Assembly (NCBI RefSeq): GCF_001517425.1
Contig: NZ_FBWL01000170.1
Coordinates: 124,001 to 188,000, forward strand
Reading direction: 5' to 3'
Length of the DNA: 64,000 nucleotides
From: Clostridium sp. C105KSO13
GTDB lineage: Bacteria > Bacillota > Clostridia > Lachnospirales > Lachnospiraceae
Part shown: piece after piece, positions 44,509-53,472 of the stretch
How the letters are laid out: each line of letters opens with the position of its first letter
Numbering within the stretch: the stretch's first letter is position 1
Notes under the pieces: generated by a model
Told to the model about the DNA's origin: nothing
What the model saw: the letters and a program-made list of their open reading frames with translations, nothing else
Databases searched by the model: none
Translations under genes and position numbers: made by a program

Positions 44509-45936
44509 ATGGACAAAAGGGGAAAAACTCTTCATATGGGTGGAAAACTACTTACTTTGGTGCAGCTGATTCTTTCGGCGGGGCTGCTGATAGTTATCTG
44601 GAACAGCGGTGTACTTCCGATGAGATATATAATTGCGGCAGCAGTTGTCATGCTGGTACTGTTCGGCATTACTTTCGGACTTCAATTTCTGAGGAACAAA
44701 ATATATATAGCTGGAATTGTTCTGAGTATGCTAATCAGTGCCGGGATGGGCATCGGTATCGTCTATATGCTCAAGGCGGACAAACTGATGGAGGATGTAG
44801 GCGGAGCTTCCTATAAAACAGACAATATGATTGTAGTGGTGAAAAAGGAAAGTCCCGCATCAAATCTGCTGGATGCCAAAGGCTACCGATTTGGGATGCA
44901 GAAATCTGTGGATCAGGAAAATAACCGGCTGATGAAAGAAGATATAGAAAAAGCACTGGGCCAGGAGATAAAGATAGAAGAATATGCAACACCCTCCGAT
45001 GAGGCTGAGGCCCTTCTCAAAGGACGAATTGAAGCAGCCATCTATAATGAAGCTTTCGCCGGAATCATTGACGACGCTGTGGAAGGTTATTCCGACCAGG
45101 TGAGGATATTGTATCAATATGGTATCAATACAGAGATTGAGCAGAAAGAGACAAATATCCAAAAGCCGTTTAACGTGTATATAAGTGGAATTGATGTGGA
45201 CGGTCCTATTACAACGAACAGCAGAAGTGATGTAAATATTATCATGACTGTAAATCCAAATACAAGAAAAATATTGCTCACAACAACGCCCCGAGATTAC
45301 TACGTGCCCATTTTGGGAGTCTCCGGGGAACAAAAGGACAAGCTGACCCATGCAGGTATTTACGGGGTTGATGTTTCCATGAAAACCCTGGAGAGTATCT
45401 ACAAAATAGATATTTCATACTATGCCAGAGTAAACTTCACTTCTCTGATACATATTGTGGATGCTCTTGGCGGAGTCGATGTAAATTCAGAATATGCCTT
45501 TACAACAACACATGGCAGCTATGAAATAAAAAAAGGTATCAATCATATGGACGGAGCAATAGCTCTGGGATTTTCAAGAGAAAGATACAGTTTTGAAGCA
45601 GGAGATAACCAGAGAGGAAAAAATCAGGAAGCTGTACTTACAGCAATTTTAAATAAAGCCATGTCACCGGCAATTCTGACAAATGCAAACCAGATCATTG
45701 CAAGTGTGGGTGACAGCGTTGAGACAAACATGACCCAGGAGGAAATGGCAAAATTCATCAACTTACAACTTTCAGACAGCTCAGCCTGGTCCATCGAATC
45801 TGCAGCGGCTACAGGAACCGGGGATAATCAGACGTGCTTTTCGTCCGGGGATGAAATACTGTATGTGATGAATCCAAATGAGCAGTCCATACAGGAAATA
45901 TCGAAAAAGATGGCGCAGGTAGCGGAAGAAAAGTAA
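44509..45936 (+). CDS. LytR-CpsA-Psr (LCP) glycopolymer ligase with a binding-protein-like insert
   Basis: This is a 475-residue protein with three N-terminal helices, the LCP catalytic domain from about residue 220, and an extra domain between. The LCP domain shows the blocks YISGIDVDGPITTNSRSDVNIIM, TTTPRDYYVPI, GGVDVNSEYAF and LGFSRERYSF with the Arg and Asp residues that bind the polyprenyl pyrophosphate. The insert (residues about 105-215; LDAKGYRFGMQKSVDQEN and AEALLKGRIEAAIYNEAF) resembles a solute-binding-protein lobe. LCP enzymes transfer capsule chains to peptidoglycan. The position ahead of the priming transferase fits capsule attachment. Confidence 0.92.
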   Translation: MDKRGKTLHMGGKLLTLVQLILSAGLLIVIWNSGVLPMRYIIAAAVVMLVLFGITFGLQFLRNKIYIAGIVLSMLISAGMGIGIVYMLKADKLMEDVGGASYKTDNMIVVVKKESPASNLLDAKGYRFGMQKSVDQENNRLMKEDIEKALGQEIKIEEYATPSDEAEALLKGRIEAAIYNEAFAGIIDDAVEGYSDQVRILYQYGINTEIEQKETNIQKPFNVYISGIDVDGPITTNSRSDVNIIMTVNPNTRKILLTTTPRDYYVPILGVSGEQKDKLTHAGIYGVDVSMKTLESIYKIDISYYARVNFTSLIHIVDALGGVDVNSEYAFTTTHGSYEIKKGINHMDGAIALGFSRERYSFEAGDNQRGKNQEAVLTAILNKAMSPAILTNANQIIASVGDSVETNMTQEEMAKFINLQLSDSSAWSIESAAATGTGDNQTCFSSGDEILYVMNPNEQSIQEISKKMAQVAEEK

Positions 45937-45966
45937 TATCTGAACATCTATGGGGAGGGGAAAACC

Positions 45967-47379
45967 ATGTATCAGGATATTATAAAGGGCTGGGTGAAAC
46001 ATTTAGACTTTATGATATTGGATGTTGTAAGTTTGGAAGCAGCATTTTTCATTTCATATTTCATAAGGAACAAGGGTCTGGAAAATGGCTTTTCGGAACA
46101 TTATCAAAATATGATTTGGGCAATTATTTTGATGAGTATTATGGCGGCCTTTTTACTGAGCAGCTATAGAGGAATTATCCGGCGGGGATATATGAAAGAG
46201 ATAAAGCAATCATTGTCTCATTGTGGATTCATAACCTTAGGATTGATTGTGTGGATGTTTGCGTTTAAAGAATCTGACTCATATTCACGAATCATTGTGC
46301 TGTCCATGTATCCGATCAGTGCATTTATTACACTGGCTGTCCGGTTATTCTGGAAACGGATTATTAGGCTGCGGATACGCAGCAGAAAGAAAATGCGGAA
46401 AGTTTTGATTATATCTACGGAAGACCGGATAGAAGATGCTATTGAAGGGCTGCTGCAGCCTTATAGAAATTATCAGCTAAGTGCCTGTGCACTGTATGAT
46501 ACCTCAGATAAGGTGGGTACAGAAATAAAATACGTACCGGTTGTGGCCGATAAAGATCATATGATTGCGTATATCCAGGAAAATATTGTGGATGAGGTAT
46601 TCATCGATTTGCCTGGATATGAAAAAGAAGCAGAGAGACTTATGGGAATCTTTGTGAGCATGGGTTTGGTCGTACATATAAATCTTGCCAGATTTACACC
46701 GACCGTAGAGAACAAGATGATACACCAGTTTGCAGGTTTTATGGTTCTCTCCTCCGGCATGAAATTTGCTTCCTCACAGCAGCTGTTTTTCAAGCGTTTC
46801 ATTGATATCCTTGGGGGGTTGGTGGGACTGCTGGCAACAGGTATTGTTTTTATTATATTTGCTCCCATCATAAAAAGACAGTCACCGGGACCTATATTCT
46901 TTGCCCAGGAGCGGGTGGGGAGAAATGGAAGACGATTCAAGATTTATAAGTTCCGCACTATGTATCCTGATGCAGAAGAACGGAAAAAAGAATTGCTGGC
47001 ACAGAACAAGATGGATGGTTTCATGTTCAAGATGGATAATGACCCCAGAATTATACCTATAGGACATTTCCTTAGGAAAAGCAGCATTGATGAATTTCCC
47101 CAGTTCTGGAATGTGCTGAAAGGGGATATGAGCCTGGTGGGGACAAGACCTCCTACAGTAGACGAATATGAAAGATATGAACTCCGGCACAGAAAGAGAC
47201 TGGCCATGAGACCGGGGCTGACCGGGATGTGGCAGGTAAGCGGGAGAAGCGATATTGTGGATTTTGAAGAGATTGTGACACTGGATGCCAAGTATATATC
47301 GGAGTGGACACTGGGGATGGATATAAAGATGATCTGGAAGACAGTGATGATAGTGGTGGGGCAGAAAGGGGCGGTTTAG
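45967..47379 (+). CDS. Polyprenyl glycosylphosphotransferase (priming sugar transferase)
   Basis: This is a 470-residue membrane enzyme that starts the repeat unit by moving a sugar phosphate to undecaprenyl phosphate. There are four N-terminal helices, a central Rossmann-like domain (RKVLIISTEDRIEDAIEGLL) and a C-terminal bacterial sugar transferase domain: FKRFIDILGGLVGLLATGIVF, GPIFFAQERVGRNGRRFKIYKFRTM, LRKSSIDEFPQFWNVLKGDMSLVGTRPP and RPGLTGMWQVSGRS. It ends the first, higher-GC part of the locus. The exact sugar (Glc, Gal or another) is not decided by these motifs. Confidence 0.93.
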   Translation: MYQDIIKGWVKHLDFMILDVVSLEAAFFISYFIRNKGLENGFSEHYQNMIWAIILMSIMAAFLLSSYRGIIRRGYMKEIKQSLSHCGFITLGLIVWMFAFKESDSYSRIIVLSMYPISAFITLAVRLFWKRIIRLRIRSRKKMRKVLIISTEDRIEDAIEGLLQPYRNYQLSACALYDTSDKVGTEIKYVPVVADKDHMIAYIQENIVDEVFIDLPGYEKEAERLMGIFVSMGLVVHINLARFTPTVENKMIHQFAGFMVLSSGMKFASSQQLFFKRFIDILGGLVGLLATGIVFIIFAPIIKRQSPGPIFFAQERVGRNGRRFKIYKFRTMYPDAEERKKELLAQNKMDGFMFKMDNDPRIIPIGHFLRKSSIDEFPQFWNVLKGDMSLVGTRPPTVDEYERYELRHRKRLAMRPGLTGMWQVSGRSDIVDFEEIVTLDAKYISEWTLGMDIKMIWKTVMIVVGQKGAV

Positions 47380-47642
47380 AAAAATGCAACATATTTCTGT
47401 TAATGAGTCAAAAGTGTTACAGATGTATCTGAAGTTTTTACATTACGAATGTTCTTGGATTGGGATAGGGCATAATAGGGACAAGAGGTAGTAAGTCGAA
47501 TGGTTTAGCTGATGAATGGGATAAACGCCTGTGGGGTAGATACTCGCACGGTTTTATATAGAGATACCATCCGATTAGATGTGTACATAGAAATAACATT
47601 TCTATGGGATGGGGTTCGAGGAGGACCGAAGGAGTAAATACT
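47380..47642 (+). other. Leader region with a hairpin before the ugd fragment
   Basis: No gene is seen here. CATAGAAAT and ATTTCTATG (47586-47606, three-base loop) form a perfect hairpin before the site AAGGAG. The segment 47564-47596 (TACCATCCGATTAGATGTGT and the following bases) is about 75 percent identical to the segment before the glmM remnant at 48606-48637, so the two leaders share a conserved element. Confidence 0.5.
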
Positions 47643-48044
47643 ATGAAGAATTACAAGATTGCTGTTGCGGGAAGTGGTTATGTGGGTCTTTCGATTGCCA
47701 CGCTGTTGAGCCAGCACCACAAGGTAACCGCAGTGGATATTGTTCCGGAGAAGGTTGAGATGATTAACAACCGCAATTCTCTGATTCAGGATGATTACAT
47801 TGAAAAGTATCTGGCAGAAAAGGATCTGGACCTGACTGCAACACTGGATGCGAAGGCTGCATATTCTACTGCTGATTTCGTTGTCATAGCTGCGCCCACA
47901 AATGTCTACTCAACAAACCGTATTGACGTAGCAACGTCAAAAAGAGCCTATTTTGCACACTTTACACGCCACCGAAATTCGTCACATTTAACAGTTGCGC
48001 GACGATATGACTTTGAGAGATTGTACAAATCGCTGAACTTTTGA
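47643..48044 (+). pseudogene. UDP-glucose 6-dehydrogenase, N-terminal fragment
   Basis: The first about 90 codons ([58 protein letters not shown]) are an intact NAD-binding domain start of the short (about 390-residue) UDP-glucose dehydrogenase. After APTN, near 47904, the sequence no longer matches; about 45 unrelated codons follow to a stop at 48044. Catalytic Cys and the UDP-binding domain are absent. The break coincides with the first TGTTGAGT-core inverted repeat (47908), pointing to a recombination scar. AAGGAG precedes the ATG. Confidence 0.85.
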
Positions 48045-48508
48045 GCCTTGTGGCACAAAATTGGCACATCTTTTTCAGAAGAATCATAGAAATGGCGAAA
48101 AAACAGGATAAAACAACAAAAATCTATGAGTTTATCATTAACGTCTGAAACTGCTGTTGAGTACACTATCTGACCCACTAATGACACCTACATCATTACG
48201 GTTTGTTGAGTCATGAAAAATAGAGAAAAACAGATGATTTCTACTTCATAAAACAGCTGTTGAGTAGAGCTTGGATGGTGATGATAATTACATGTTTTGT
48301 GCAGTGAGAGTGAATGATTTGTTCATTGTGAACAATGAATGGCGAGAATTGACCTGTGTGATATATACAGTTTTAACAAAACTCATGCACCGACAGGATT
48401 CGATTCAACAATCCAACACTTAGAAAAAACGTCATTGCCGGGTATACGGGGTTCGACTGTATAAAACATCACTTCGGTTATAGAGGAATAGAAACGAGTG
48501 TACTCAAC
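47905..48508. repeat. Array of inverted repeats with a TGTTGAGT core
   Basis: Five copies of a GTTGAGT core lie here in two orientations: 47908-47915 (reverse), 48155-48162, 48204-48211 and 48258-48265 (forward), and 48502-48508 (reverse). They extend into longer exact inverted pairs: CTCAACAAACCGTA (47909-47922) with TACGGTTTGTTGAG (48197-48210); GTTGAGTACAC (48156-48166) with GTGTACTCAAC (48498-48508); TCTACTCAAC (47905-47914) with GTTGAGTAGA (48259-48268). A separate 8-bp palindrome TTCATTGT-GA-ACAATGAA is at 48322-48339. I recognise no gene in 48045-48659. The pattern fits recombinase binding sites or the scar of an element. Confidence 0.6.
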
Positions 48509-48584
48509 GGATGTTTTATGGAGTAGAAAACATGATTGCTGAGGTAATTGGGTACGACAGCATAAGAAAACATTTAGCCGCGTG

Positions 48585-48659
48585 AGCGGTAAGAGGTAAA
48601 AGAAATACTATCCATATGGATGCGTATATAGATATAAAAATTATATTGAGGAGCATAAA
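48585..48659 (+). promoter_or_regulatory. Leader element before the glmM remnant
   Basis: ATCCATATGGAT (48609-48620) is a perfect palindrome in a stretch (TACTATCCATATGGATGCGT and on) that matches the leader before the ugd fragment at 24 of 32 positions. GAGGAG precedes the start codon. A conserved transcript leader is inferred. Confidence 0.4.
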
Positions 48660-49690
48660 ATGGGAAAGTACTTTGGAACGGACGGCTTCCGTGGAGAAGC
48701 CGGTATTACATTAACAGCAGATCACGCCTATAAGGTGGGACGTTTCTTAGGCTGGTACTATAATGCACTGTGTGAGCGCAACGGCAATAACGAGCCTGCT
48801 CGCATCGTCATCGGCAAGGATACCCGCCGCAGCTCCTATATGTTTGAGTACAGTTTAGTGGCTGGTTTGACCGCCTGGATTGTGCCAACGGTAGCGCTTG
48901 GAATATCGCAAAGTCTGTGTTCGATGCTCTCGGCGCAGATACATACGTCATCAACAACAAACCCAATGGTACTAATATCAATAACAATGTCGGTTCCACT
49001 CATATTGAAGGATTGCAAAAGTTTGTTGTAGAAAATCATCTGGATGTTGGTTTTGCCTATGATGGCGATGCCGATCGCTGCCTGTGTGTGGATGAAAAAG
49101 GTAATGTTATCACTGGCGACCATATACTGTACATCTACGGTTGCTACATGAAGGAACGTGGTAAGTTACTGACAAATACCGTTGTTACAACCGTTATGTC
49201 CAACTTTGGCCTGTACAAGGCTTTTGATGAGCAGGGCATTGGCTACGCCAAAACCGCTGTGGGCGACAAGTACGTCTACGAGTACATGGCAAAGAACGGC
49301 TGCCGTATCGGTGGTGAGCAGAGCGGTCATATCATCTTCTCCAAGTACGCAAGCACTGGCGATGGTATCTTGACCAGTTTGAAGATGATGGAAGTTATGT
49401 TGGCAAAGAAGAAGCCGATGAGCGAACTGGTAGCACCGCTGAAAATTTACCCGCAGGTGCTTGAGAATGTTCGTGTAACCGATAAGAAGACTGCACAGAA
49501 TGACCCTGCTGTGCAGGAAGCAGTAAATAAAGTAGCTGAAGCACTGGGTGATACTGGCCGTATCCTTGTTCGTGAGTCTGGCACTGAGCCGGTTGTGCGC
49601 GTTATGGTAGAAGCACCTGACCATGATACTTGTCAGAAGTATGTGAATGAAGTAGTCAATGTTATCTGCGAAAAAGGATACAAAATCTAA
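48660..49690 (+). pseudogene. glmM: Phosphoglucosamine mutase, internal out-of-frame deletion
   Basis: The N-terminal part (MGKYFGTDGFRGEAGITLT to EYSLVAGLTA, ending near 48870) is followed directly by the middle of the protein in another frame (LDCANGSAWNIAKSVFDALGADTYVINN, from about 48871). About 320 bases are missing, including the ASHNP segment with the phosphorylated active-site Ser. The remaining part (DGDADRCL metal loop, GEQSGH sugar loop, RESGTEP phosphate loop) is otherwise well preserved to the stop at 49690. This copy cannot make active GlmM, so another glmM must serve the cell. It precedes an intact glmS. Confidence 0.9.
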
Positions 49691-49742
49691 TCATAATACA
49701 AATTTGGGGTGTGTTTTAGTACAAAATTTGGAGGATAAACCT

Positions 49743-51611
49743 ATGTGTGGAATCGTTGGTTTTACAGGAAATCGACAGGCAGCACCGATCCTGCTGGATG
49801 GTCTGTCAAAACTGGAATATAGAGGATATGACTCGGCCGGACTGGCTGTCCGTGATGGAGAAAATCTGGCTCAGGTCGTGAAAGCAAAAGGTCGGCTGTC
49901 TAATCTGATCGAGAAAACAGATGGCGGAAAGGCACTGAAAGGAACATGTGGTATTGGTCATACTCGTTGGGCCACCCACGGTGAGCCGAGCCAAACCAAT
50001 GCACATCCGCATGTTTCAGGTAACTGCACCCGTTCTGGTTCTGGCACAGTGGAGTCAGAGGTCGTTGGCGTACATAACGGCATCATCGAGAACTATACCG
50101 AACTGAAAGAAAAGCTGCTGAAGCATGGCTATACGTTCTACAGCCAGACGGACACTGAAGTAGTCATTAAGCTGGTGGACTATTATTATAAAAAGTATAA
50201 CCTCGGTCCTATCGATGCCATTGCCAAGACAATGGTGCGTGTTCGCGGTTCCTATGCCCTTGAACTAATGTTCCGTGACTATCCGGGCGAAATCTGGGTG
50301 GCTCGTAAGGACAGTCCAATGATCATTGGTATTGCGGATGGCGAAACCTATGTGGCTTCAGATGTCCCAGCAATTCTGAAATACACTCGCAATGTATATT
50401 ACATTGGCAACCTTGAGTTTGCAAAACTTGTTCCGGGCGAGGCTCACTTCTATGATCTGAATGGTGATGAGATCGAGAAGCAGACCACTGAAATCAAGTG
50501 GGATGCCGAGGCTGCCGAAAAGGGTGGCTTTGAGCATTTCATGATGAAAGAGATCCATGAGCAGCCGAAAGCTGTTCAGGATACCCTGAACTCTGCAATC
50601 AAAGACGGAGCTATCGACCTGTCCGGCGTGGAGATCACTGAGGATGAGATCAAGAATTTCGAGCAGATCTATATCGTAGCCTGTGGCTCTGCATGGCATG
50701 TGGGCATGGCTGCTCAGTATGTGCTGGAAGATATAGCGGATATCCCGGTGCGTGTGGAGCTTGCATCTGAGTTCCGTTATCGTAAGATGCCACTCAACCA
50801 GAAGGCACTGGTGATCGTTGTCAGCCAGTCCGGTGAGACGGCAGATACACTGGCTGCACTGCGACTTGCAAAAGAGAAGGGCATTACCACGATGGCAATC
50901 GTTAATGTTGTCGGCAGCAGCATTGCCCGTGAAGCGGACAAAGTGTTCTACACCCTTGCCGGTCCAGAAATCTCTGTCGCAACGACTAAGGCATATAGTG
51001 CACAGTTGGCAGCTATGTACTGTCTGGCGGTTCAGTTTGCAAAGTTCAGAGGAAAAATTACGGAGGAGCAATACAGCTACTATATCTCTGAACTGTTGAC
51101 TCTCCCAGAGAAGATGCAGAAGACTCTGGAAGATAAGGAGCGCATCCAGTGGTTCGCAGCAAAGTATGCCAACGCACATGATGTGTTCTTTGTGGGCCGT
51201 GGCATCGACTATGCAGTTTGCCTGGAGGGTAGTCTAAAGCTGAAGGAGATTAGCTACATCCACTCCGAAGCATACGCAGCTGGTGAACTGAAGCACGGAA
51301 CCATCAGCCTGATCGAGCAGGGAACACTGGTCATCGGCGTGCTGACTCAGAGTGAGCTGTATGAGAAAACGGTAAGCAATATGCTGGAGTGCAAGAGCCG
51401 TGGGGCCTATCTGATGGGTCTGACTACTTATGGTAAGTACGAGATTGAAGATCAGGTGAACTTCACAGTCTATGTTCCGAAGGTGGATGAGCACTTCATC
51501 GGAAGTCTGGCTGTGATTCCGCTGCAGCTGCTTGGCTACTATGTCTCCGTTGCCAAGGGTCTGGATGTGGATAAGCCGAGAAATCTTGCAAAGAGTGTTA
51601 CGGTAGAATGA
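49743..51611 (+). CDS. glmS: Glutamine-fructose-6-phosphate aminotransferase (isomerizing)
   Basis: This is a 622-residue enzyme making glucosamine-6-phosphate for UDP-GlcNAc. The N-terminal class II amidotransferase domain begins with the catalytic Cys after Met (MCGIVGFTGNRQAAPILLDGL) and has GHTRWATHGEPS and GVHNGIIENY. Two SIS sugar-isomerase domains follow (VACGSAWHVGMAAQYVLE, VVSQSGETADTLAALR, SYIHSEAYAAGELKHGTISLIEQ, ending RNLAKSVTVE). The ATG at 49743 follows TTGGAGGAT. It lies inside the capsule locus after the glmM remnant, presumably to raise amino-sugar supply, and may be a second copy. Confidence 0.95.
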   Translation: MCGIVGFTGNRQAAPILLDGLSKLEYRGYDSAGLAVRDGENLAQVVKAKGRLSNLIEKTDGGKALKGTCGIGHTRWATHGEPSQTNAHPHVSGNCTRSGSGTVESEVVGVHNGIIENYTELKEKLLKHGYTFYSQTDTEVVIKLVDYYYKKYNLGPIDAIAKTMVRVRGSYALELMFRDYPGEIWVARKDSPMIIGIADGETYVASDVPAILKYTRNVYYIGNLEFAKLVPGEAHFYDLNGDEIEKQTTEIKWDAEAAEKGGFEHFMMKEIHEQPKAVQDTLNSAIKDGAIDLSGVEITEDEIKNFEQIYIVACGSAWHVGMAAQYVLEDIADIPVRVELASEFRYRKMPLNQKALVIVVSQSGETADTLAALRLAKEKGITTMAIVNVVGSSIAREADKVFYTLAGPEISVATTKAYSAQLAAMYCLAVQFAKFRGKITEEQYSYYISELLTLPEKMQKTLEDKERIQWFAAKYANAHDVFFVGRGIDYAVCLEGSLKLKEISYIHSEAYAAGELKHGTISLIEQGTLVIGVLTQSELYEKTVSNMLECKSRGAYLMGLTTYGKYEIEDQVNFTVYVPKVDEHFIGSLAVIPLQLLGYYVSVAKGLDVDKPRNLAKSVTVE

Positions 51612-51675
51612 TTTCATAATGTTGTTTCAGGGCTGAAAAGTCTATATTTTATATTATTTTTGGAGGAATACAAAA

Positions 51676-52998
51676 ATGTCTCTGTATGAAAAATTGATTA
51701 ATCGTGAAGAAAAGCTTGCACTGGTTGGTTTGGGCTATGTAGGTATGCCTATTGCAGTTGCTTTTGCTAAAAAAGGGCTGGATGTAATTGGATTTGATTT
51801 AAATAAAGAAAAAATTGAGCTGTACAAGTCCGGTATTGATCCGACTAAGGAAGTAGGAGATGAAGCTATTAAAACGACGTCCGTTGAATTTACTGCAGAT
51901 GAAAATAAACTTCAGGAAGCGAAATTCCTGATCGTTGCGGTTCCTACTCCTGTAAATACTGATCATACGCCTGACCTGACTCCGGTAATTGGAGCTTCTG
52001 AAATTGTTGGCCGTAATTTGACAAAGGGTGCGGTTGTCGTTTACGAATCTACGGTTTATCCGGGTTGTACAGAGGATGTATGTATTCCTATTTTGGAAAA
52101 GGAGTCTGGTCTTAAATGCGGTGAGGACTTTAAGATTGGCTACAGCCCGGAGCGTATCAATCCTGGCGATAAGGTTCATCGTCTGGAAAATATCCACAAG
52201 ATCGTTTCTGGTTGCGATGATGAGTCTTTGAAAGAAATCAAAAATGTATATGACATTGTAATTGAGGTTGGAACTCATCCGGTCTCTAATATGAGAACAG
52301 CTGAAGCTGTTAAAGTTGTCGAGAACAGTCAGAGAGATATTAACATTGCATTTATGAATGAACTGGCAATGGTGTTTGATCGTATGGATATTGATACCAA
52401 CGAAGTGGTTGATGGCATGAATACTAAATGGAATGCGCTTGGATTCCGTCCGGGTCTTGTTGGCGGTCATTGCATCGGTGTTGATCCGTACTACTTTACA
52501 TATGAAGCGGAAAAGTTGGGGTATCATAGCCAGATTATTCTGAACGGACGAATTGTAAACGACCATATGGGTGCTTTTGTTGCAGATGCAGCTGTTAAAC
52601 AGATGATTGCTGCCGGTCAAGCTCCGAAAAAGTCTAAAGTTGTAATTCTTGGTTTGACCTTTAAGGAGAACTGTCCTGATACTAGAAATAGCAAGGTGGA
52701 TGACATTATCAAAGAGTTGAACACCTATGGTATTGAACCTGTTGTTGTAGATCCTTGGGCTAGTGAACGTGACGCAATGCGCGAATATGGTGTCACTCTG
52801 ACAAAATTAGAAGACGCAAAAAACGCAGATTGTGTGATTGTCGCTGTCGCTCATAATGAATTTAAGGCATTGAGCTTGGATGATATCAAGGCAATGTTTA
52901 AAGCGAGTAGTGATAATGAAAAGGTGTTGATTGATGTAAAGGGTCTTTATAAAGTATCTGACCTTAAGGCATCTGGTATGCGTTTCTGGAGATTGTAA
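51676..52998 (+). CDS. UDP-N-acetylhexosamine 6-dehydrogenase (WbpO/TviB-like)
   Basis: This is a 440-residue nucleotide-sugar dehydrogenase that oxidises a UDP-HexNAc to the uronic acid with two NAD. It has the Rossmann motif LVGLGYVGMPIAVAFAKKG, the block YSPERINPGDKVHRLENIHKIVSG, and the active-site Cys266 in VGGHCIGVDPYYFTYEAEKLGYH, which is typical of TviB/WbpO enzymes using UDP-GlcNAc or UDP-GalNAc. It suggests an acidic HexNAcA residue in the polymer. TTTGGAGGAA precedes the start. It is at the 5' end of the acquired cassette. Confidence 0.92.
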   Translation: MSLYEKLINREEKLALVGLGYVGMPIAVAFAKKGLDVIGFDLNKEKIELYKSGIDPTKEVGDEAIKTTSVEFTADENKLQEAKFLIVAVPTPVNTDHTPDLTPVIGASEIVGRNLTKGAVVVYESTVYPGCTEDVCIPILEKESGLKCGEDFKIGYSPERINPGDKVHRLENIHKIVSGCDDESLKEIKNVYDIVIEVGTHPVSNMRTAEAVKVVENSQRDINIAFMNELAMVFDRMDIDTNEVVDGMNTKWNALGFRPGLVGGHCIGVDPYYFTYEAEKLGYHSQIILNGRIVNDHMGAFVADAAVKQMIAAGQAPKKSKVVILGLTFKENCPDTRNSKVDDIIKELNTYGIEPVVVDPWASERDAMREYGVTLTKLEDAKNADCVIVAVAHNEFKALSLDDIKAMFKASSDNEKVLIDVKGLYKVSDLKASGMRFWRL

Positions 52999-53001
52999 TT
53001 A

Positions 53002-53472
53002 ATGAGCGAGAAGGAAATAAGGATATGCTTGGCATCATCATCTGGAGGACATTTTGAGCAGTTAATGATGCTTAAGCCCTTAATTGAAAAATATAGTGGA
53101 TATATTGTTACAGAAAAAATTGGTTACGATGTCAAAGCCGGAGATATACCGGTGAGGTACGTTTTACCAATTAATCGAACGGATAAAACATTTTTTCTGA
53201 AATTTTTTGTAAACATTATAAAATCACTTTTTATTGTTTTATCGGATAGACCAGATTACATCATTTCTACAGGATCCTTGGCAGCAGTGCCACTAATGGT
53301 ATGGACGAAGATTTTTGGCGGTAAAGTGATATATATTGAATCATTTGCAAAAATTAACTCGCCTAACCTTTCTGGGAAAATTGCATATAAGTTTGCAGAC
53401 AGGTTTTATGTACAGTGGGAAAGTATGAAGAAATTCTATCCAAATGCAATCTGTAAGGGGGGAATTTACTGA
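53002..53472 (+). CDS. Alg14-like glycosyltransferase membrane subunit (PssD/CpsF type)
   Basis: This is a 156-residue protein with the Alg14 family motif ICLASSSGGHFEQLMML at the N-terminus and TGSLAAVPLMVWTKIFGGKVIYIESFAKINSPNLSGKIAYKFADRFYVQW later. This subunit anchors and orients the acceptor lipid and needs an Alg13-like catalytic partner. The partner is encoded by the N-terminal part of the next gene, which starts at the last base of this one. Confidence 0.9.
   Translation: MSEKEIRICLASSSGGHFEQLMMLKPLIEKYSGYIVTEKIGYDVKAGDIPVRYVLPINRTDKTFFLKFFVNIIKSLFIVLSDRPDYIISTGSLAAVPLMVWTKIFGGKVIYIESFAKINSPNLSGKIAYKFADRFYVQWESMKKFYPNAICKGGIY

Noticed and set aside
48085-48150. Short frame MAKKQDKTTKIYEFIINV, vaguely like a LexA start
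   Set aside because: It stops after 18 codons and the similarity is too weak to support a call.
48440-48470. GGGGTTCGACTGT, resembling the 3' end of tmRNA or a tRNA T-arm
   Set aside because: No acceptor stem, CCA end or tRNA-like fold could be matched around it.
50358-51179. Long open frame on the minus strand (273 codons)
   Set aside because: It lies wholly inside glmS, whose protein is fully conserved; the antisense frame has no recognisable domain.
51799-52620. Long open frame on the minus strand (273 codons)
   Set aside because: It is antisense to the intact UDP-HexNAc dehydrogenase and shows low-complexity, Asn/Arg-rich composition.
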